DNA of 64,000 bases. It comes from Hyposmocoma kahamanoa (Eukaryota > Arthropoda > Insecta > Lepidoptera > Cosmopterigidae). The stretch is taken from assembly GCF_003589595.1 (NCBI RefSeq), contig NW_020654810.1, positions 16,510,548 through 16,574,547 on the forward strand. Reading direction: 5' to 3'. The notes below the pieces were generated by a model. That model had not been told where the DNA came from. It saw only the letters and a program-made list of their open reading frames with translations, and ran no database searches. Positions 44,875 to 56,535 of this stretch are shown here, piece after piece. Positions within the stretch are counted from its first letter, which is position 1; the number at the start of each line of letters is the position of its first letter. Position numbers and translations under genes: made by a program.

Positions 44875-45469
44875 TATAATATGGACATTGTTCAAACAAT
44901 AGATCAGTTGTTTTATTTATTACAATACCTATCCCATAGTTATAATTAGATAGATTTTATAGAAAATATCCAAATATAGAGACTTACACAAATTTTGCAG
45001 CATCAACAAAATTATCCATCTGCCCACAAAGCAAGTACAACAACACATCATGATTATAATATGACTGCAGCTTAGACGATATTCATCAGACTTGAAAATC
45101 GAAAAATTACGGGCTTGTATTAAGGATGTGTAGTCTTTATATTTATTGTACCATGTCTTACAAGAAATATTCTATCATATGCAAGAAAGATAGTTATACT
45201 ATAATATACAAGATATAAATATATTATACCCGAAATGGGAATACTTCACATACACTTTGTCAGTACTGATATTACAGGAAAGAAAATAAGTAACACGAAA
45301 GTCGAATTATTTACGTATTTAATTCTGAACGCATTTTATAAAAAAAACCAATGAACTTGGCCCATACCTAGAGAAAAATTGCCATAACCGGCAGACGTTT
45401 TATGGTAGCAATTCAAGAAGACGCTGTTTACTGTTTATGACAATAACCATCATCACAAACGATATACAT

Positions 45470-45545
45470 TCCACTGCTGGGCACGGATCTCTTCAAAAGG
45501 GATGGGCCACAAGCTAGCCCGGTTGTGTTTGAGGATTCAGAAATG
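45470..45545 (-). repeat. LINE 3'-end-like fragment
   Basis: CCACTGCTGGGCACGGATCT, CTTC and GGGATGGGCCA are the reverse complement of the stretch at about 57640-57705 (TGGCCTAATCCCTCGC...CCCAGCAGTG). This motif recurs in lepidopteran retroelement tails, from memory. Boundaries are uncertain. Confidence 0.6.
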
Positions 45546-45683
45546 TTGTATTGTTACATAAACCTTATCCGATATACACAACATTATGATGTTTTCCTCT
45601 AGTATTTAAAACAGCAATTCATTAACTTTTTATGTGAAAAAATCCTGGCTCAATAGTAAATATCTGAGCTCAATATAAAAAGT

Positions 45684-46382
45684 TCCCAAAATTCACGCAA
45701 AAAGTAATTTTGATAGAAAACACAGATTGGTAATTAAAAATTATTAGTATAATTTATTTTATTGGTCTACGTAGTACATGATATATTGTTAAGTCTCGTA
45801 AAGAATGTCGGGAAATGGCCTCCAAGGCTATGCTGGCACATTTGCATTATTTCCATGAAATTTTCGATTATCGTTTTGCATAACTGTGGTTGAATTTCGT
45901 TGATACAGCGCTCAAGTTCCTCCTTCAAGGCGTAGGTGGTCATGGGCTTGTTTGAATAAACCTCAGATTTCACAAAACCCCGAAGAAAAATGTGGATGAC
46001 ATGAAGTTTCAACAAGTCGGTGACCTGTGCTATGCAGCAAGAGAAACAATGCAATTACTCCACGAGTCCATTTCCAGGTCGTGTAATTTCCCATTTTGGT
46101 AATCAGAATTGGCCGCCCAAATCATGCAATTTAACGCCATTGGACTTTTTTCTTTGAGGTTTACGCCAACAAGCTCACGACTATGAAGGAGGAAATTGAA
46201 CGCTGGATCAACGAGATTCAGCCATTTTTCATCGAAAGATTCCAAATGTGCCAGCAAAGCCGTAGAGGCCCTGCCCAACATGCTTTATACTACGTACTTC
46301 ATGGATCAATAAAAAATGACAATTTTTTATTATAAATCTATGTTTTCTATCAAAATTATTCCTTGCGTGAATTCTGGGACAC
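45684..46382. mobile_element. inverted pair of mariner-like transposase 3' ends
   Basis: The outer arms 45684-45728 and 46336-46381 are inverted copies (CCCA(A/G)AATTCACGCAA and AATTTTGATAGAAAACA shared). On the - strand, 45795-46020 encodes VKSEVYSNKPMTTYALKEEL and INEIQP...MQMCQHSLGGHF. On the + strand, 46130-46280 encodes VYANKLTTMKEEIERWINEI then QP and FQMCQQSRRG. Both are the C-terminal part of a Tc1/mariner-type transposase (the NKP...INEIQP...GGH pattern). Frameshifts and stops occur, and the catalytic domain is absent, so neither half is active. Confidence 0.75.
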
Positions 46383-46399
46383 CCTTTAGATATAATAGG

Positions 46400-47800
46400 T
46401 CGATATATGCGGACCTAACTAAAAAGTCAATATCAATCACAATACAAAATGAACGTCTAAAAATAAAGGACGAGAAATGAACCTCAAAGTCAGTTTGTAT
46501 TTGAAAAAAAAAACAATATTTATTGAAATCGGGTTTCAAGCCCGAAGCCATGTGCTCCGAGCTTAAAAAGGCAATTTCGCTTAACGTTCGTTCTGCAGGG
46601 TATTTGAACACACGTAGCGACTGGAACGAAACTGTAGTGTATACCTGGAATTCTGGGAGACGTGCCTGCATAAAGTAGAATGTTTTGGTTTATATTTTCG
46701 GATTTAAATTTAAAGTTGGTCTTTTTAAAGAATTATGACCTAGTTTAACATCAATTAGAGGATCTAACCTAGCCGATCTTTTGGTTCTGAGAGCCTTCTT
46801 ACGCATTCAATAGAAAGGTGTAAAGGGATTCCAGCTTTTAGCTTTGAAATTTGTATTTATTTAATGATCAAATAAATAATTAAAGATCAAATTGGCTTAC
46901 AACGTCATTCACTATTGATGCAATAACGAAGTCATACCAAAATTACGGTCAGTGTGGCTCACTGGTTAAGGTTGAGTTTGTTTAACTCTTTTTTTTCACA
47001 CAGATCTACTCAAAACCAAGTAGACCGTCAGAGGATCAGATTTCTTAGAGCATCGACTGTACATAACAACAGTTTAAAAATGTGACAACTCGTAAAGCTA
47101 ATCTTCAGCTGAGTGTTTTGAAAAGATTAAAAAATATCAGGCCGCTGCCGAAGATTGCACCGTTCGATGGAATAATCATATCAATGAAAGCCTTTCTTCC
47201 GACAGTAAGTGAAAGTCACCTTACCTTTAATACAGGACTTTATACGATACGTGACTCTATTTGAGAGCAGCTCTATTTAACACCGAGGCTCCTACGTCCT
47301 CGGCTCGAATGGTCCAATTTGTAAGGATTGTGCTTATTATACGTATATTACTAGAATTAATGTCATGTGTGCATTGGGGTGAACAGGAACAATTTAATAC
47401 TTTTCATGGGGTTTTTTGTAAAATACTAACAACCTCACACTTACTGAGATCATAAAGAATAACTTTAGTCCCATGCTTTTAATAATTCATTAGGTTTCAC
47501 TTTCGTACAAAAATAAAAATATATTAATAAATCGCTCTAAACGGTGATACCTCTATGCGGTAGCAAAAGAAAGCATCCACCACTAACATTTTTTTTTATG
47601 AATGACAGCACGCGGGAGGCATTGATAAACAACTTCCTACGAAATACAGACCTAAAAAGTGTCAGTTAATATAACTGAAACAAAAACTTATCAGTTTATT
47701 TTTGTTAAATGATGTATGTAAAAGGTAATGGAACTAAAGTTGTTGTTTATGATGTTAATAATATGGACCTGGGAGGTTTTGAGTATTTTACAAATAACTC
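46400..47800. other. intergenic, no recognised feature
   Basis: AT-rich sequence with short frames only. GTGGCTCACTGGTTAAGG near 46953 resembles a tRNA box A, but no box B follows at the right distance. Confidence 0.5.
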
Positions 47801-47838
47801 TGAAAATAGTAATTACTTCTTCTTCAAGTGCCTCTCCA

Positions 47839-48275
47839 TTATTGAAGGTCGGCAGTCAGTTTTCTATATCTTTCTTTGTCCAGAGCTAACCTAAACGATT
47901 GTTCCACGGTCTTGATGCCGGTCCACTCCCTGACGTTACAAAGTCATGACATTTTCCTTCTTCCAACATTTCGCTTCATAGCTACTTTGCCCATCATTAT
48001 AATATGCAACAGATGATATCTGTTATGTCGCAATAAATGACCCTAATAGACAACCATCCGCTGCTAGACAGCGCGTACTAACTCCACCTTCTTCGCCATA
48101 CGTTTAAGGACGTCGACATTCGTGACTTTGTCCGTCCAACTGATGTGGAGCATTCTACGATAGCACCACATTTCGAGCGCTTCAAGTTTCTTCTTGAGGT
48201 CTTGTTTTATGGTCCATGATTCGCATCTATAAAGAACGACTGGCCAAATATAGCACTGCAAGAGCCTAGTGCGGA
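47839..48275 (-). pseudogene. LINE ORF2 C-terminal fragment (degenerate)
   Basis: On the - strand: WPVVLYRCESWTIKQDLKKK, LEALEMWCYRRMLHISWTDK and VTNVDVLKRM (48064-48261), then after a stop GKVA...GRRKMS and LALDKERYRKLTADLQ ending at TAA 47839-47841. YxCExWT...E(A/V)LEMWCYRRML...WTD(K/R)(V/I)TN and GRRxMSWL are the post-reverse-transcriptase region of many insect non-LTR retrotransposons. At least two stops or frameshifts interrupt it. The reverse transcriptase core itself is not present. Confidence 0.85.
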
Positions 48276-49208
48276 GTTTAATAGATAGTTGCCAGCTATA
48301 TAGTAATCACGAATTTACATAAATCTAAAAAGACGAGTTATTAATTTTTATTTGCAAATGTTCACGCCGACGCCGAGGGTAGACGGCGCTTAGGTGAAGT
48401 TCACCTATTCTGATTTCCTTTAACATTTATATTGCTATCCCTTTTATCATGCTGCAACTGAAGTACTGTTCGTGGTTGGGTAACGTGAGTCCGCCTTGGA
48501 TCACCCATCGACTTTCGTTTACCTATGTGGATTAACCGCCATATTTAAAGACTTAACGCAATCTGCGTAGTCCTATTTCGCCGTGTTGGAAATACCGCTT
48601 GTGTTTTACTGTGTTATTGTACTGTACTTAAACACTGTTCGGCGATAAATCAAGTTAGTTCCACCGCATTTGTCGGAGACCCTTAATTAGGACGTCTGCT
48701 GGAAATTGAGGAAGATTTAACACTCCACTCCACACATAATCAGAAGTTTAGCACTCCTTTTATTTACCGGTCCGTCCCTCTTCAGACATTCCTTTCTATA
48801 CAGTCCACTTCCCTTCATAAAACTGTCACAACGAACGAACCACCTATCAACCCGCTTGTGTGCGGCGCCGTACGTTCATATAGTTTGATTGCCGCGCTGG
48901 ATCAGTAACTATTTTGTAATGCAATATGATTTGTTCAGATGCCTGAGAATTTGCAATCATTCAAACGTAACTACTGCGTTTTCGTTAAGATTTTTATTTA
49001 GATCTTAATTATATATGTACAAGATTTAAATTAAAATCATAACGCAAACGCGATAGTTAAATTTACATATTTGAAAACTTACACTAAACCCCAGCAGTCG
49101 TAACTTCTTTTTTATGTAAAATATGAGTTTACTATTCATCATAATCAAGATCAGATCTACTATGGATTATGTTCACCAAGACAATGGCTATTTATCCCAC
49201 GCTTAAAG

Positions 49209-49253
49209 TACATATTATATGATAACCTGGACAAGGTTATCATATAATATGTA
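49209..49253. other. perfect 20-bp inverted repeat with 5-base loop
   Basis: TACATATTATATGATAACCT at 49209-49228, loop GGACA, exact reverse complement at 49234-49253. No mismatch in the stem. Confidence 0.9.
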
Positions 49254-49834
49254 TACGAAAACCAGATGCAGGCAACGTTTTCCATTCCCTAGCTATAGTA
49301 GTCAATAAAAAGAATGCTTAGTAGGGCTGGGTTCCGGCGAGTCTGGCGCACCCTGGGCATCAATCGACAAGCACCTTACGTCAATTGGCAAATCCTTTCA
49401 CTACAATGGCAAGCTTTATAATGTATGCCAGTGATGCCATAAGAAGAAGACGATCGATAACATTACCTCCTGTTTTTTTTCGAAAATACATTTTTAGCCA
49501 GTGTTTCGAGTCAATCATCAAAGTTTCTTTTCTGCCCTTGATTTCTTTAAACATAATTTCCGGTAGCCATTTATTAAGTAGAAAAATACAAGATCCAGTA
49601 CGTTTTGTGTTAGTGAATTAAACCTGTCTTCGTCGATATGGAGCACGATATAAAAGGTAGTATTAAACAAAAATCCTAAGTAAACAAAACGTGCAGAATA
49701 CAGATACCAATCGTTGAAAATAAATGGATTAGATAATAGTATTATATTACAGTGGCATACGATTTCACAATTCTAAATAAAATTACTAAAACTTAGGCTT
49801 GATTCAAGGTGCCTAATAATCGTCATATGACTAA

Positions 49835-49985
49835 GAGCGGTTACACACGGCGACTTGTAGCAGCGATGCAAACGCGATGCAGTCGCTAATAGTCTACCTT
49901 TACACACGCGCGCAATTTTAAGCAGCGATGCAAACGCGATGGAAGCGCGCGTCTGCATCGATACAAACGCGCTGCTAAAATCGCC
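49835..49985. repeat. short GC-rich repeat cluster
   Basis: The 20-mer GCAGCGATGCAAACGCGATG occurs at 49860-49879 and again at 49922-49941. A third, inverted and diverged version (GCGCGTCTGCATCGATACAA then ACGCGCTGC) follows at 49955-49975. It stands out from AT-rich surroundings. It may be a small MITE with complex ends (GGCGACTTGTAGCAGC against the inverse of GCTGCTAAAATCGCC). Confidence 0.6.
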
Positions 49986-50549
49986 ACTCTAACCTAGAAA
50001 AATATACGTAACCGCCTTTTTTTCCTTTCCCTCCAATAGCTACAAGCTCAGCCCGAATATACAAAGTCGTTTCACGTCTCTAATAAATAATTAATATAAA
50101 ATGGTAAATATTGACTAACAACAAAAAAAAATTATTATAATATTAAGAAGATATAGTTTAACATTATGAATATCCAAAAGTGTTGCATTATTACTCTAAT
50201 ATCTATTTAAAAACATTTAGCTGAAAATTCACCATTATGTCCGTGTAATGCAATTTAGTTCAACCAAACAGTCTGCATTGGGCATCGAGTTTCGGCAACC
50301 GGAATAATCTTCACATTCGGATGGACCAGGCAGATAATTAAACAGATATTGCCACACTGTAATCAAACCTACTACGCAAAATGATTACTTCTGTGTTATA
50401 TTTATGGTTTAGCAAGTTTGTTGGATAGTAGGACACAAATTCCCTTCGGGCAACAGTTTTTTAATTCAGTAACTTCGTGACTATTTACTTTAAAATCCTG
50501 AAACTTTTTTTTTTTTTTCATAATGTTCACATTTTTATTTACATTTTTA

Positions 50550-50852
50550 TGTTTATAATATCAAGAGACGGGACGAACAAGTCATGTGCCCGATGATGAA
50601 CTACACGCCTGGCCATAACAGCTGCAGTGCCACTCGGAGCTTCTAATCGCCAAGATCTGAGTGGCACAGCCACTGCACCCATCACTGTGAGACATAAGTT
50701 GACTAGTCCCATGTCCCTGTAATTTCACCAGCACCCTTAACTCTTCAAAACCGGAACACTATTGTGCTGACATTATTGATAGGCGGTACAAATAGGTAAG
50801 GTACCAGTACTTCCGTGGACGAACTATTTTTCAAGGAGCTCTACTGCTACAG
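50550..50852 (-). repeat. family A repeat, near full length
   Basis: On the + strand: ATAATATCAAGAGACGGGAC, GATCTGAGTGGCACAGCCAC, AAGTTGACTAGTCCCATGTC, CTTCAAAACCGGAACACTAT and AAGGAGCTCTACTGCTACAG. All family blocks in order. Confidence 0.9.
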
Positions 50853-51677
50853 AAATGCATATATATATATATGTTATTTATAGTTTTGTTTGGTTACAGC
50901 GGAATGGACAAAGGATTCTTTTTCTACCTTATTTTTAATTTAATTAATATTTCGAAATGTAGCGAGTAAAGCCACAGTTAAAGCCACAGTTTGATTAGCT
51001 TAGCAGGTGAGTGTGCACATATGGAATAACACAACTGTTCTTTCAAAGACATGTGAAGCCAGAGACCAGTATAGGGTCAGCGTGGCAGGTTATATCAAAT
51101 CATTTTAATAATAATAAAAATGTCATACAGATGACGGAGTTGATATAATATAATAGTATTTAATCAATCATTGCCTATAAAAATTCCATTATTATTATGC
51201 TTGTACAAAAGCTTTATTCAATACATTACGCAGAAGTAAATATGACAATAAAATTTATGAAGTAACATAATTATGTTTTCAAGTTAGCAAGAGAACAATA
51301 ATAATATATATTGGGTGTTCCAAAAGTAGGTATAAAAATGTTATGTATTAGAAAATACCATCAAAATAATTCTTAATACATAATTCAATTTTATTGCCTC
51401 ATTTATAGGATGAATGTAACGAAACAATAGTACTTAATTCTCAACATTATTCACGTAATGTGTTTCGCTTAATCTTTTGGAGTCTATTAGGATTTGCCAA
51501 ACACTCTGCGATTGCAGTTTTCGTTCCTCATATGCGATAGAGGCCAATCGATTTCGTAGACAGTAGGAAAAATCTGCCGTTCGTTAACTAAAATGCGGTT
51601 AAATGAAAAAATATTTTTTTGAGATATAAAAAAATCATAACCCAGTTTTAGAATATTGAAATTGTTTAATGATATTT

Positions 51678-51740
51678 CAGCTCGGTTGGAAGAGCCGGCC
51701 TGGCAAACAGTCGCTGGATCGAATCCAGCCGAAGTGAAGG
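51678..51740 (+). repeat. tRNA-like sequence (SINE head or tRNA pseudogene)
   Basis: Box A-like CAGCTCGGTTGGAAGAGC and box B-like GGATCGAATCC with a perfect T-stem (GCTGG/CCAGC). The acceptor stem does not pair with the flanks and the anticodon arm is poor, so I do not call a functional tRNA. Confidence 0.55.
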
Positions 51741-52099
51741 TATTTTTCTTTGTATTTGTATCAATAATAATACCAAAACTAATGAAGTGTTTTCACAAAA
51801 AATCAAATAAATACTAGTAAATATTATTATGGTCGTATAACAGCTTCGTTCCGAACTTAATGTTGAATTCTTCTTTAAACTAAAAACAATTAATTAAATA
51901 AAATCTGCATTAAAGATTCAACATTTTATTCCATTATGCGTTTTCGTTTTAATATTTTACTGCTACACGTAGTACGTAACTTGAAAACAAAATTCATTCA
52001 AAGCTCAGTGGATGTGAAACCAATTTTTTATATTATTGTTTCATATCAATTTAATACAACTTTTTGTTTCAAGGTTTGGACTAAGTTTTTTGTATATCA

Positions 52100-52163
52100 A
52101 TCATGCGCCTGATGGTAAGCTACACACCTGTCCATAACAGTTATAGTGCCACTCAGAGCGTGT
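52100..52163 (-). repeat. family A repeat, short fragment
   Basis: TGCGCCTGATGGTAAGCTAC, CTGTCCATAACAGTTATAGT and GCCACTCAGAGC only; about 65 bases. Confidence 0.8.
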
Positions 52164-52647
52164 AGCAAAAGTTTTTCTTAATACTGATAAAATATATTGA
52201 AAATTAGGATAAATTCAAATGTCAACATTTTTGCAAAGATCCTCGAACGGCGAGAATCGGTGCCACTTGTTATGTTTTTAGTTTAAATTCGTGACTAAAA
52301 CAAGTTTTTATCATTCTACCACTTTTCAACCTGTCGGCGTCTTAATATCGTAGATGAGAGAATTGAATCGATCGAATGACATCTATGTGCTGTTGAAATT
52401 ATGGTGTAAAATCCAAGATAATCTCCTTACAGACGAACGAGCAGTTATCCGATTGAAATAAGATGTTATTGCATTAACAATATAACTGCATTATTTGTGT
52501 TCCATTGAAAATTTAGAGTTTATCCAATAAAAAGATACTTTTGTATATTTTGCTGGTCTGTTTTCTTTTCTTTTTCATAAAGTTACTATCAATAACTTTG
52601 GCAATTTAACTTGCTAACAGGACCTTATGAAAATACTGACCGTATAT

Positions 52648-52970
52648 TTTTTTTACAATATCAAGTGACGGGACGAACAAGTCGTGCGCGTGATGGTAAG
52701 CTACACGCCTGTCCACAACAGTTGCAATGCCACTCAGAGCTTTAAAGCTCAAAGATCAGAGGGGCACTGTCTGTGCCCGTCACCCTGAGATATAAGTTGA
52801 CACGTCTCATGTACCTGGAATTTCACTAGCTCCCCTACCCTTCAAAACCGGAACACTATCGTAATTACAGTTTGGCGGTATATATATATATATATGTATA
52901 TATAGGTAATAGGTAAGGTGGCAATACGTCTCTGGACGAACTCTTACACAAGGATGTCTACTGCTACTAT
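52648..52970 (-). repeat. family A repeat with internal TA microsatellite
   Basis: All family blocks from TATCAAGTGACGGGACGAAC to TGTCTACTGCTACTAT are present on the + strand. A (TA)n tract of about 30 bases at 52880-52905 sits in the GGCGGcagaaataGGTAA region, where other copies have none. Confidence 0.9.
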
Positions 52971-53039
52971 AGACATCAATAAGTCCAATACAAAAGAAAA
53001 GTAGCCACATTGAGGCGACAGACGCTGCTTCAAGTCCAG

Positions 53040-53600
53040 TCGGGTCAAATAAATTTTTCTTGTGTTTCTTCTTCTTAGTCGCTTTCTTGCTGAAGGTCTT
53101 GTCGCTGAAAGGTTTATACGAGACTTTATGAACGATTTCTTCCATCTGGCTCAGCTTTCGGCCTCTTTCAGGACAGTTGTTATAGGGAGGCCATTAAAGA
53201 CGGTCACTTGGTCACTCCATCGGCTAGGTGATCAACCGCGCAATTTCTTTCCCTCCAGGTTACCCATCACAACCAGTTTTTTCAAGCTTGTCTGATTATT
53301 TGCAAGCAATTTGACCAAAATACCTCAAAATTCACCGGTAGCATATTGTGGAAAGTCTATCAGCAATACTGAGCTGCTTAAGTATATATTAGTTTGTCCT
53401 TCCAGCGGTCCACGGTATATGGAGCATCCTTCTCTCCAACATCATCTCCAACACCACATCTCGAAAGCGTCTATTTTTTCCATGCTTTAGATTTTGGGCC
53501 ATATAGAAAAATCGAGAAAACTAATGTCCGGACTAATCTCGACTTAGTAACGTTGGAGAGTTTTCTACTACGCGCGCGTTCATAACAGCTTTGGCCATTT
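53040..53600 (-). pseudogene. LINE ORF2 C-terminal fragment, second family (degenerate)
   Basis: On the - strand about 53500-53400 encodes IDAFEMWCW...CWREG, matching the E(A/K)FEMWCWRRML block of non-LTR retrotransposons. 53260-53060 encodes RWSDQVTVFNGLPITTVLKE, AES and WKKSF...SARKRLRRRN, the R(W)(T/S)DQ...A...W tail of the same ORF. Stops interrupt it. It abuts family A at 52970, so the pieces may be nested insertions. Confidence 0.7.
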
Positions 53601-54609
53601 GAATCCTTCTTAGTCCTGGTTAGTAAGTATATTTGTATACGAGGTATACAAACTCTTTATGTTTATTCCATCAATAATAAGCAGAAACTAGTGAAGTTAC
53701 AAAAAAATAGATTAATATCATTGTTGTAAAAGCATTTTCAGTAACAATAAAATATTCCGATCCAAGATAATTTAATTTTTTTATTTACCATTTTGTAAAA
53801 TACAACAAATTCATACAACATAATTTATATCGACAAAATTATAGAATAGACTTATAGATTGTTTAATAAAATATGTATATACAATATATAAAGATATAAG
53901 TATACCATTTATTATTTATAAAAGTACTAGCAAACTATATAACCCACTGCCCTACAAAAACAGTTGATTACCATTATTATTGTTAGAGAGGTTTTTAGGG
54001 CCTGTGCAGCTCTACATTGTAGTAACCAGCAATTTGATCTATTGTAATTACTGCTAATTATATCGCAGAGCCACGACACAGATTAAGAACTGTGGAATTT
54101 TTTTTGGTACAATTATTTTTACTTCTCCTGGCTAGTGTATTTACGTTTGCCGAGGAGTGCATTTCGTATACACGCTAGAGGGCAACAGTGGCAAACATGC
54201 AGGCGGTGGCGAAATGCTTCATCCACGACATGTGATGATAGGATCTACAGTGTATATACTACTAACTTATCATGAGATTGGACGTGTACTTATTGCACAC
54301 TAACGTCATAGTATATTTATGACAATGTTATTTCTTTTATGAAGAATAGTATTTTTTTATGATAAATAATAATTAACACAAAATTATTAAGAGAGATTTT
54401 TATCCCTCTTTTTATTTTATAAACTAACTGTTTTTGACAGTCGTCTATACAAAGCCACACAATTATTTAAGGGACAATGAATACGCTTCTATAATAAGAT
54501 TCTGGTTGATATTCAAAATATGCTTGTCATTAGCTTCATAACTATAGTGAAACAAACTTTATACTAAAAGTAAGGTAATAAATAACTTTACAACTGCTTT
54601 CGGAATGGT

Positions 54610-54651
54610 AACCCTAGGCCAGGACAAAATAACCCTAGGCCAGGACAAAAT
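54610..54651. repeat. 21-bp tandem duplication
   Basis: AACCCTAGGCCAGGACAAAA plus T occurs twice, back to back and without mismatch. Confidence 0.95.
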
Positions 54652-55077
54652 ATTCCAGAATTTAGTCTTGTGACTATTTCATGTCTGCGAGAGCATTATA
54701 GTCCTAATTAAGCCATAAACATAATTATGAAGCGTGCTAATTTTGTATCTGTAAGCATACAAAAACACAATTTACACAAAGTGTGGGCTAATTGTAAGCG
54801 AAACAGCAAATGATACGTGGGTGCAAAAACGAAGTCACTCAGTAATATAATAAATAAAACGATGTTATAAATATCGTAGGAACGTAACTACCAATTAGTT
54901 CCAAGCAGTCGATAAAAGCGTTAGGAATTTTCTCATTTAAGTAAGTAACATTAGCGCCTGACGAAGTTTTGCTAAATCGTAAGATCGCGCAATATGAAAA
55001 TCGCTTTTAGAATTTCTTCAATAATTATACAAAAGAAGACGTACTGAACTCAGGTTTCGGAACTACTTTGGCGAATA

Positions 55078-55140
55078 GTAGCAGTAAAGCTCTTTGTAAA
55101 AGAGTTCGTCCTGGAAAATACCGCCACGTTACCTTTTTAC
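55078..55140 (+). repeat. family A repeat, 5' fragment
   Basis: GTAGCAGTAAAGCTCTTTGT, AAAAGAGTTCGTCCTGGAAA and CCGCCACGTTACC match the 5' end of the family, then sequence changes. A 5' fragment without the A-rich end is unusual for retroposed copies; the family B SINE starts 12 bases later and may have cut it. Confidence 0.75.
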
Positions 55141-55151
55141 AAAAAAAATTC

Positions 55152-55318
55152 ACGACCTCGGTGGTCGAGTGGCTTGCACAGTAGTTTTCATGGACTCGAC
55201 GCGTCTGTCGTTGTTGTTGTTGTTGTCGTTGTTTCCGATTTCTATAACATAAGCTTTAGTTACTTACTTTGGGATCAGAGCAACGTATAAAAAAATAAGA
55301 ATAAATAAATAAATTGTT
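55152..55318 (+). repeat. tRNA-derived SINE, family B, copy 2
   Basis: GACCTCGGTGGTCGAGTGGC head, a (GTT)n expansion at 55206-55235, then CCGATTTCTATAACATAAGC, GGGATCAGAGCAACGTA and an A/T-rich tail. Shorter than copy 1, lacking the box B part. Confidence 0.8.
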
Positions 55319-55579
55319 TATTACAAAAAATACATTTGGCTACAAATTCAAAGCCCGCCAAACTGCAGATCAGTATTGTATTACAATTATAATTTGTTTT
55401 TTGCTTGTGAAGACATTCATAAGAATGACCAAACACTGAAGGTTTGTCAAAGTAGACTTTACTATAGAGTGAATATGCATGCATACATTTTGTTTTGCCA
55501 TGATTATAGATATTGTGAGATCATAACAATATTAATAACAATATTATCTAAATCTTCCTGAAGATTTTATTCAATTATT

Positions 55580-56300
55580 GCCAAGTTTTTGTCAGCGTAC
55601 ACTAAACAGGTGTCATCAGCGTACATATTACATTCCTTAACTACATATATTGCACCCTATCGGGCCATATACTGAACCAGTAGGTACACCATAAGTAATA
55701 TTAAACTTTTGATCAGCTTGCCTCTCTATAAGAGTCTGAAGCAATCTGTCATGAAGGGACGCTCGGGATCAACCCCTAAGTGGGCCACGAATACCACATT
55801 CACCATAGCTCGAAGCAACTGGCAGTGTTCTAATGTGTCAAATGCTTTATTAAAATCTATATAAAGTTTGATTAATATAATCAGTGAAATCGGCCAGCGC
55901 AGACACGGTACTGCGACCTCTTCGGAAACTATGCTGGGAATCTAATATTACTTTATGCGATTCTAAAAAGTTTGCCACATAATAAATTTTTCAACTATTT
56001 TATTAATTACCGATAATATTGCAATTGGCCTGTAGTTTGTAAAGTTAATATGGCTACCTTGTTTATATAATGGTGTAAAGTTAGCGATCTTAAGTTCTGC
56101 CGGATACACACAATTCTTTACAGAAATATTTATAAACTTCGCCAATATTGGGCTAAGATGTTCCTTTACTTGTTTAACGTCTATAAACCTAATACCATCA
56201 TATCGGGGTTATTTTTCGTCACTTAAATTATTTATTATTTGTAGTATATCTCGGGCACTAGCCTTAAGAAACCGCATCAACACGGGACACTCACTAACAT
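55580..56300 (-). pseudogene. non-LTR retrotransposon reverse transcriptase fragment (degenerate)
   Basis: On the - strand: VYPAELKIANFTPLYKQGSH then NYRPIAILSVINKIVEKFI (56125-55980), GVPTGSVYGP at about 55710-55660 (the G(V/I)PQGS(V/I)LGP block), and YADDTCLVYAD at about 55630-55595, which carries the catalytic YADD. These are reverse transcriptase motifs in the right order for a Jockey/CR1-like LINE. Frameshifts separate the blocks, so it is inactive. The endonuclease domain is not present in the window. Confidence 0.85.
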
Positions 56301-56424
56301 AACGAGAACGATCCAAGAAAGTCTGATTAAAAATATGATTACGTTTAATAGACACTATTTCCTTTGTAAAAGTTTGTGTGATATTGATGTGATGTTGTTC
56401 AATATTTATTCATTTGCATATTTC

Positions 56425-56535
56425 TGGCGCCAAACGGTGATGTGAGCATTACTATACGTTCTGGTTTGGATAAGATTGCTGGTGAAATTACAGGTACATG
56501 GGACTTGACAACTGTCTCAGGGTGACGGGCCAAAT
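56425..56535 (+). repeat. family A repeat, internal fragment
   Basis: GGTGATGTGAGCATTACTAT, GCTGGTGAAATTACAGGTAC, ATGGGACTTGACAACT and CTCAGGGTGACGGGCC; both ends missing. Confidence 0.75.

Larger units (their letters stand above)
40467..44900 (+). other. probable long 3' UTR of Rbp6
   Basis: After the stop there are about 4.4 kb free of the repeats that crowd both the introns and the downstream DNA. AATAAA signals occur at 41087-41092 and 44869-44874, among others. Musashi genes commonly have multi-kilobase 3' UTRs. GC-rich blocks (about 40680-40950, 41235-41490, 42240-42370, 42640-42780, 42965-43100, 43540-43640, 44030-44340) alternate with very AT-rich stretches. Open frames in the GC blocks have no recognised product. 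The extent is inferred from composition and absence of repeats. Confidence 0.5.

Noticed and set aside
51303..51330. GGGTGTTCCAAAAGTAGG as a mariner terminal repeat
   Set aside because: Resembles Tc1/mariner ends, but no partner inverted repeat or transposase sequence was found around it.
52807..53145. 112-codon frame on the - strand as a gene
   Set aside because: It runs from the LINE remnant into a family A copy; chimeric chance frame.
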